DNA from: Spisula solida
Lineage: Eukaryota > Mollusca > Bivalvia > Venerida > Mactridae
Assembly: GCA_947247005.1 (NCBI GenBank)
Contig: OX365945.1
Span: 18,172,501 to 18,236,500, forward strand
Direction: 5' to 3'
DNA length: 64,000 nucleotides
The notes beneath the pieces are model-generated. The model was given only the letters and a program-made list of their open reading frames with translations. It did not search any database and had not been told where the DNA came from. Position numbers and translations under genes: made by a program. Below are positions 58,035-64,000 of this stretch, piece by piece (within the stretch, counting starts at the first letter, position 1; the number at the start of each line of letters is the position of its first letter).

Positions 58035-59583
58035 ATGAAAGTCCGGAGCAAGTTTTGCTGCCTGCAGCAATTCAGTGACAAAGATTGTTATAGTATTGTA
58101 GTCACGAACCTACCCGAGTCTATTACGGTCGAAACTATTCAGAGTTTTATTTACCAGGTTGATGAACATGATACGATTAAGAGAACCGATCGTAACACTC
58201 CGCTAGGAAGATACGCGACTGAAAAGATTTAAACGGTGGTAGATATACACCAACAATGAAGTTTCAGACTCCTCTTGATATTAACGAGAGAAATAAGAAG
58301 AGCGCAATGGTGCTCAATTCATTTAAGAAGTTCCTTAATACGCACCCATGTTCGTTGTGGTGGCATAACGGGGAGACGGATGACTCGTGTTCATTCCATG
58401 GAATGCACATTCATATGATCGTTGCGAAGGAGAGTATACATGATCAAATGGGTCGTGGAAGGGAGCTATCCATAAAGAGGGGGGATTGGTCAAATGTCAA
58501 AGGGTCAAACACATGGAAGGTCTGATGAGTTATATGGCGAAACCACCGAGGTGTTTTTGGGGCTGTAATAACGCCCAAATGATTGACCGGATAATTGACA
58601 GTCAAATGACAATCGATGAACCGATGGCGTATGATGAAAGTATAGAGAGTATTGAGAGTAACGTGCCCACTGGGGCCTTGTACCTCCAAAGAGACTTATG
58701 CAACCGTTTACTAGTACGGAAACTGTTACGTTCGCAGAGGCCAATAAAAATCAGACAACGGATAAGGCTCATACAGTATCGAAAACCGCGGAAAAGGTAG
58801 CCACCATGATGGCATATATGCAGCGTTACAAGTCCACGGATAGTGTGGATATCTTACGTAAGATCTATAACAACGGTGACGAAGCCGAACTCAGAGATTG
58901 GAGGAACCTGAACTTGGTACCCATGATCCAGAGTATTAAAAGTCAAGCTATATTAGAGATTAAAATGCTCCGCGAATTCAACAATCAGTCCTACACTGAT
59001 TTGCTTATAGATTATAGAGAATTACATGACTGTTAGCGAGACAGCAACGTTATTTTTAAGGTGGTGCGACGATCAGGGGATTGTGCCAGGGGAGTTCTTT
59101 CTGAAATTATATAAGATTCGAAACAAGGAAGACCCCCAAAAAAATACATTTATATTGCACGGGCAGTCGAACGCGGGTAATGCCTTAACACCCATACGCA
59201 ACGTAGTAGGACAAACGGTACAGTCTACGGACTTTAGTTGGCAACGCTGTGTCAACAAAGAAATAATTGTGATCCCCGAATTAACAATAACCAAGCCCGA
59301 AGGCATGGAAGTATTCAAGAAAATTACCGAAGGCCAACCCACAACGATTAATATAAAAAATAAGGAGCCGGTAATCTTGTAACGCACGCCGATATTGATA
59401 CAATGCAAAACGCTGCCATGGCAGCATTTCAACGCTGAGTCAAATGCCTGTAAAAACCGTATTCTTGGTTATTACAATCTACACACAAGCGAAATGTTGA
59501 AAGATAAAAACGCGCCAAACCCGGAAATGTTTGGTACCGTGTTTAAAGCAATGAGGGATGAGATATTAAGACTAGGAGACTAA
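58035..59583 (+). pseudogene. Parvovirus-NS1-like replication protein (HUH nickase + SF3 helicase), broken
   Basis: Role in the family: nick the viral origin and unwind DNA for rolling-circle or rolling-hairpin replication. Visible parts: N-terminal block from ATG 58035; HUH motif GMHIHMIV (HIH at 58406-58414); tyrosine motif SYMAKPPR (~58528-58551), where the nicking Tyr is expected; a linker; then an SF3 core at 59026-59380 with FILHGQSNAGNAL at the Walker A site. The usual Walker A Lys is Asn here, so ATP binding is probably lost. EIIVIPEL (Walker B position) and EVFKKITEGQPTTINIKNKE follow. The C-terminal part continues at ~59385 in another frame. At least five frame changes (near 58225, 58500, 58700, 59030 and 59380) make it a pseudogene. 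Nearest relatives are probably parvovirus/bidnavirus-type proteins. Confidence 0.8.
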
Positions 59584-59737
59584 AAATAACGATTATAACC
59601 GGTTATACATATCCGAAATCAATGACACTCTGAACGACCTCGCAACCATAAGGGTAGGATTAAGACGCAGTCTAGAAGCGATCGCTGGAATTAAACACAG
59701 CGAAGCCACAATTCATTTGAATGTGATAAGTGATTAC

Positions 59738-60688
59738 CGGATGCTAGAAAGACTCACGCCATGCATGACAAAGAAGGGAGACGAACAGTTGCAAGAGCTA
59801 GGGGCGTATTTGTTAGCGATCAGTGAGAGGAGTGGTAATGATTATTGGGTGGACATATCAGAGATGAAAAAGCCAGTGTTGAGGCATGTGGACACAGCCG
59901 AGGAAGTGCAGACTTACGAATTGAGTAGTGACTATAACTACATTAAGCAGGCAAAGATAAATATTCAGATGATGTTGTCGAAGATTAAAGATTACCCAGA
60001 GTACACCAGCTTCACTAACGGAGAAATGAACAATATGAAAGCAAAGGTAAAGATAGCATTAAGTAACATCGCCCGTATCCTACTTTTCTACGAGGTAAAA
60101 GCCCCCATGGTAACGCCAGCGCTTGTATTGACCGAGGATGAGTTTCAGGCTGGAATAACCAGTGCGTCTACATCTAAAAGAAAATATGAGAGCGAAGCAG
60201 ACGATGAAGATAGTACAGACGGAGAGGTGAGACAGAAGTTGATGAAGAAAATGAGGAAATCTCTAAAAAAGATTGTAAACTTCGCCACCCCCTCTGTAGT
60301 ACCAAATATAGAGTTAAATTGTGTAAAGGTGGACATGACAGACGGAGACTCAGATAATCCCATTGAAATAATGGACACGGAATCAGAGTATGAGTTTGAA
60401 GAGTCAACAGGGCTGCCGTTAACAGGGGGACCTCTTAGTCAACGTGTAATCGACGATCTTATGAGCTACGCCTTTAGCGGAAATCAAGCGTGTATGGAGT
60501 AAGTTGAAGATATATACCCTGGATTAACGACTCAACCAGAGATATACCTACGACATGAAGAAATTGATAGTGATGAGGTGGATGAAGCCAGACAAAACGA
60601 AGATAATGCAGCTCTAGAGAGACATATGGAGCAGAGAGACATTGATAAAGCAAAAAATATAAATTATTGCAATTTAAATGTTCTGTGA
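59738..60688 (+). pseudogene. Virus-like ORF5, acidic protein with one in-frame stop
   Basis: The frame is open from ~59570, right after the replication gene. The first ATG is at 59738 (MLERLTPCMTKKGDEQLQEL). Helical middle (YIKQAKINIQMMLSKIKDYP), then a basic/acidic tail (SKRKYESEADDEDSTDGEVR; KKMRKSLKKIVNFATPS; ESEYEFEESTGLPL). TAA at 60500-60502 interrupts the frame. The same frame then stays open 61 more codons (EDIYPGLTTQPEIYLRHEEI) to TGA at 60686-60688. The tail is equally acidic, so the TAA looks like a nonsense mutation or a readthrough site. Unknown family. A nuclear-localisation-like basic patch fits a regulatory role. Confidence 0.55.
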
Positions 60689-60743
60689 TATGTGAAAAAA
60701 TGTGATATATATATTATTGTTAAAGATTGTTAAAGTTGTTGTA

Positions 60744-60749
60744 AATAAA
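60744..60749 (+). promoter_or_regulatory. Polyadenylation signal AATAAA
   Basis: Lies ~56 bp after the ORF5 frame ends and ~23 bp before the 18-bp hairpin. Consistent with the 3' end of a transcript covering the upstream ORFs. Confidence 0.5.
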
Positions 60750-60771
60750 TCCAAAAAATATAAAAAAAATT

Positions 60772-60820
60772 AACCGTACAAAAATCCGGGTCTGTCCGGA
60801 TTTTTGTGCGGTTTTTTTTT
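60772..60820. terminator. 18-bp hairpin followed by a T run
   Basis: Left stem AACCGTACAAAAATCCGG (60772-60789), loop GTCTGT, right stem CCGGATTTTTGTGCGGTT (60796-60813), then seven more T. The single mismatch is a G-T wobble in RNA. The flanks are poly-A/T. It could be a transcription terminator, a replication origin stem-loop or the remnant of a terminal hairpin of a ssDNA virus. Confidence 0.7.
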
Positions 60821-60941
60821 AAACCAAATTTTTTTTCCCGCCATTTTTGTCGATTTTTGTGGATTGCCTAGAAGGACATCCGAAGGATGGCAGGCCCTGG
60901 CCGAAATGCCCTTAAGGGTTTCACGTAGTGGTACCGCGTAG

Positions 60942-62084
60942 CGGCAAAGCGTACAAACGCAGTCGGCCAAGGAATTCTCTACATGTGCTGAGCAACCGTC
61001 TAGCCCTAAGTCTCTTCTGATTTCTCCTTCTACCCTGTGTGACCATCCTACATTACCTTTACTTTTCTCTGATAAAGGTATTCTAGATTCTACTTTCCTA
61101 TCTCTTCCGGTCACACAGGATCCTGTTTCACCCTTGACTTCCGTCTTAGAAACACCATCTCATTCACCAAAACCTTACATAGCAACAGCACTCATTTCAG
61201 CACAACATGACACATATACAGAAGACATCTTAGATTTCACCACAGTACCGGACGGCCTGGAGGCCTTTTTGGCGGGCTTGCCGGAAGAATCAGCATCAAG
61301 CCGTCCGGTCACACCACAAAGCATACACAGATCACCAATAAAAGCAGCACTAAGCACCACCTTACCACCGTTGTCACTGGATTGGACCTTCCCAAATCCA
61401 AGATTGTCCATTCCAGTGCGGTATTCCACACCTTCACCACAACAGACACAGACAACGGAAGAGCAGACAACCACCACATCACCACAGACAACAGAGGAGC
61501 AGACACACAACACAATACCCATGGAAACACCCACCACACCACCACAGACAACAGAAGAGCAGACATCCACCCCACCACCACAGACAACAGAAGAGCAGAA
61601 ACCTAGCACAACTCCAGATGAACCTACAACCACACACAGAGACACACCAGACAAAATTCTTTCTATAACTTTAGAGCCATCAGTCCGAGAAAGCATAGCT
61701 GTTCGCTATCCGCCGCCGAGGACTGATGGCGGTGTACCTGTTATCCAGGGCTTAGATGCTGACAAATGTCCAGAGTTTTCACCTAGAAGGTTGAGGGAAC
61801 CTGCCAGCCGCCCATTGGACCCCAGATTATTGTTCCAGGATGTGCCCTCGAGCTTCCTAGAGAAAGCTTTGCTCAGACTAGCTGGCGTACAGAGAAAAGA
61901 TATTTTGGGCCAGACCAACTCCAATAACGTAGAAGTTCTCTTCGAAACGCAGAATTGGTCCATTACCAGGACGGAACGTATACAATTACCAGACGGACGT
62001 AGAAAAACCTACAAAACCACAGCCACTCTAGAAGACGGATGCAAGATCAGCCGCTCAACAAACACCCAAACAGAAGAAGATTAA
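60942..62084 (+). CDS. Virus-like ORF6, Thr/Pro-rich (start not found)
   Basis: Open from 60942 to TAA at 62082-62084 (380 codons), but the first ATG is at 61518, in the middle. A spliced 5' exon or a non-ATG start is therefore implied. N-terminal half: Ser/Pro/Leu-rich (HPTLPLLFSDKGILDSTF). Middle: about five copies of TTEEQT-type repeats (TTSPQTTEEQTHNT). C-terminal ~110 residues look globular (SSFLEKALLRLAGVQRKDIL; NWSITRTERIQLPDGRRKTY). The repeats suggest a flexible, possibly glycosylated or phosphorylated linker. It is the last gene of the cluster, with the same A/C-rich codons as ORF1-3 in its middle part. Function unknown. Confidence 0.5.
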   Translation, partial: RQSVQTQSAKEFSTCAEQPSSPKSLLISPSTLCDHPTLPLLFSDKGILDSTFLSLPVTQDPVSPLTSVLETPSHSPKPYIATALISAQHDTYTEDILDFTTVPDGLEAFLAGLPEESASSRPVTPQSIHRSPIKAALSTTLPPLSLDWTFPNPRLSIPVRYSTPSPQQTQTTEEQTTTTSPQTTEEQTHNTIPMETPTTPPQTTEEQTSTPPPQTTEEQKPSTTPDEPTTTHRDTPDKILSITLEPSVRESIAVRYPPPRTDGGVPVIQGLDADKCPEFSPRRLREPASRPLDPRLLFQDVPSSFLEKALLRLAGVQRKDILGQTNSNNVEVLFETQNWSITRTERIQLPDGRRKTYKTTATLEDGCKISRSTNTQTEED

Positions 62085-62431
62085 ACTCTGTAACGTATTA
62101 ATTAGTTTAAATAAGAATAGTAATAATTTTAATAAAAAAAAAAAAATCACGTTAATTTACTGATCTTAGGTTGCATCCGTCGTCTAGTACAATTTTATCA
62201 CATACCACATTATTATTCATATTAAAGTCCGATTATTGTTATATATATCACGGTATTGGATTAGCAGTCATAAATTTTTAATAGTCATAGTAAATAAAGC
62301 TCATACATTAGAGACTCGCTTGAATTAAGTAATGGTTTGTCTGCTGATAACATTTAATGTGCCTTAATGCTAGTTACAAGTACAATTTAATATTTAATGT
62401 CGTTGCTTATTTAATTTAAATTTTTTTAAGT
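62085..62431. other. No gene recognised
   Basis: AT-rich. Includes an A run at 62135-62147 and an AATAAA-like stretch near 62292. Probably the right flank of the virus-like cluster. No inverted terminal repeat was found. Confidence 0.4.
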
Positions 62432-63335
62432 CATAGGTAGTAGTTTCCCACACCGTCCATTAGCACATATATATGAGCCAGTCTCCAGGAAAACCTGCTT
62501 TAATGACATTATGTAATTACTAAGTGTAACAAGATTTTGATAAAGCTCTAAATTAAGGAAAAATACATATCTATTGATTCTATTTTAAGTAATTGACCCA
62601 TATAGTACTATACCTTAACTTTAAATTTTCCTATGAATTATGTCGAAAACACATACTTCGTTGCTATGGTGACCAATTTCAGAAAAATACTCTGATTGAG
62701 AAAAACGAGGATAGAGTTGTTTAAAACAGAAGTAGCCTTTCTCTGAATGCAAACAATTTCGATTTTGATATATATGTTGAAAGGTGAAACATAATTATAG
62801 AATTTGGTACTATTTTGAACAGTTTATGTCAAGAATTAATCAAATGGTGTAATAATGAAATACTTATTTCAGTTACGTTAAATAACGTTTGAATGACGTC
62901 ACACAAAAAGCTCCGAATAGGGACTCTACAAAAACAGCTGTAATTTCCTTAAAACTCAAGATATTAACATACTTTCTTTTGCAATTTGCTTATTTAACAT
63001 TAGCCTGTAATACTGTGGAAAATCTTAAAATCATTATTTTTGTCAAAATAGCAGGTTTTCCTGGAGACTGGCTCATATGTATAAGTCTTTTCTTTTTTCG
63101 AAGGTCATTGGTAGTAGTTGTCCTGTTGTATTTTCCCACACCGTCCATTAACATATATATATATGTATAAGTCTCTTTCTTTTTCTTTTTTTTAAGGTCA
63201 TTGGTAGTAGTTGTCCTGTTGTATTTTTACACACCGTCCATTAGCATATATATATGTATAATTTTTTTTTTCTAAGGTCATTGGTAGTAGTTGTCCTGTT
63301 GTATTTTTCCACACCATCCAAATTAACATATATCT
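62432..63335. repeat. ~80-95-bp tandem repeat, interrupted by MITE copy B
   Basis: Unit: AGGTCATTGGTAGTAGTTGT, CCTGTTGTATTTT, CACACCGTCCATTA, then a (TA)n tract and TGTATAA plus a T/C-rich run. Three full units lie at 63100-63335. A first unit is split: its left part is 62432-62473 and its right part 63076-63099. Confidence 0.85.
62474..63075. mobile_element. MITE copy B, intact (602 bp)
   Basis: Inverted ends TGAGCCAGTCTCCAGGAAAA and its reverse complement. Aligns with 5084-6273 minus the nested insert, sharing TTCGTTGCTATGGTGACCAA and AAACAGCTGTAA. Comparison with neighbouring tandem units shows insertion at TA with a TA duplication (62472-62473 and 63076-63077), as for Tc1/mariner-type mobilisation. 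Non-coding. Confidence 0.9.
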
Positions 63336-64000
63336 GATTTAGAGCTATTTTTAAGAGGTGACAAACCGGTAGCTCATACATAATCACATCATTACTTATA
63401 GATTAAATTAATAAATCTTATTATAAAGTATTTCATTAAAGCTAGTATTGTCATATTAATAACATATTACAATGTGTATTATTAGTAATATATGAACTTA
63501 ATAGATTTTTTTTTTAAGTGATAAGAATTAAAATCAGTCTCGGAGCTTATGATATTTATTAATGCCACATAGTGTTCAATTTCATTATACATTTTGGGTC
63601 CTAGACTTTCTATTCGGGGGTGTATGATTCTTTTTGCTCGGTTGATTAAGTGCCTCTTTCAGTATAATAAAGTCTTTCGAACATGTCCTGGAGTGTTGCA
63701 ATAATAGCATACTATCAGAGGAAGATGGGCATCATTTGCATCTTTTCTCGAGTTTTCTTATTCCTGCACCCTAGCTATCCTTTGACTCAGCCCTGAAATT
63801 CTCTATTCCTCAATTCTCTTCAGCATATCATCTATCAAGAGATTAGTCGGCACCAATTTTTTGAAGGAACGTGGCTTTTTCTTGAGTAACTTAGTTCTGC
63901 CTCAGCAGTTAGCCTAGGGTCTCGAACAGATTGCCTTGAAATCCGAAAATGAAATATCTGCGTAGTTGGTAATATTATGTCTATATGCTTTTCAAAATGT
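63336..64000. other. No gene recognised
   Basis: AT-rich to the window end. No LTR copy or virus-like sequence was recognised here. Confidence 0.4.

Noticed and set aside
61175..61696. Minus-strand Val/Ser/Cys-rich 173-codon frame
   Set aside because: Antisense shadow of the TTEEQT repeats in ORF6.
53561..62084. Complete LTR retrotransposon or Polinton/adintovirus
   Set aside because: No reverse transcriptase, protease, integrase, DNA polymerase B or packaging ATPase is recognisable, and no second LTR or long terminal inverted repeat is seen.

Overview
This is a repeat-dominated piece of an animal genome, most likely a bivalve or other lophotrochozoan mollusc. The inference rests on a tRNA-headed SINE with a ...GCGCTATATAAAT... 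tail, pearl-like tandem-repeat elements ending in short hairpins, intron-containing genes, and the types of transposon proteins present. The only convincing host gene is a four-exon reeler-domain secreted protein on the minus strand (32532-37603). Nearly everything else is mobile or virus-derived DNA.

Layout. 1-6.6 kb: small transposon remnants, a SINE, a tandem-repeat element with a hairpin end, and a 0.6-kb MITE split by a pearl-like insertion. 6663-19209: a complete 12.5-kb DNA transposon with ~710-bp terminal inverted repeats and a perfect 8-bp target duplication (GTCACCGA). It carries a PIF1-type helicase (plus), a P-element/THAP9-type transposase (minus, degraded) and an acidic PHD-finger protein (plus, degraded). 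A 5'-truncated non-LTR retroposon sits inside it, flanked by a 165-167-bp duplication that regenerates the helicase start. 20-24.5 kb: a hAT-like remnant, an identical 790-bp tandem duplication, and a pogo-type transposase gene with a PHD finger. 24.7-30.3 kb: a large foldback structure around a diverged satellite. 30.4-31.7 kb: transposon gene remnants. 32.5-37.6 kb: the reeler gene, with a 32-bp minisatellite in intron 1. 38.1-41.8 kb: a LINE with a 30-bp minisatellite in its 3' UTR. 43-51 kb: decayed transposon genes, hairpin elements and a 1.06-kb near-perfect palindrome. 51.4-53.6 kb: a broken Helitron-type helicase.

53.6-62.1 kb holds the most unusual segment. It begins with an LTR-like leader and a 49-nt complement of the 3' part of a processed tRNA-Leu (primer-binding-site-like). 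Six plus-strand coding blocks follow: three intact, tightly packed ORFs of unknown function (388, 409 and 242 residues); a broken rolling-circle replication gene with an HUH nickase motif and a parvovirus-NS1-like SF3 helicase; an acidic ORF interrupted by one in-frame stop; an 18-bp hairpin followed by a T run; and a Thr/Pro-rich ORF. I read it as an endogenised ssDNA-virus-like genome, or a chimera of such a virus with a retroelement leader. The replication gene is decaying while its neighbours remain open. No second LTR and no viral terminal repeats are seen before the window ends.

62.4-64 kb: a second, uninterrupted copy of the MITE, inserted in a ~90-bp tandem repeat. The repeat confirms a TA target duplication.
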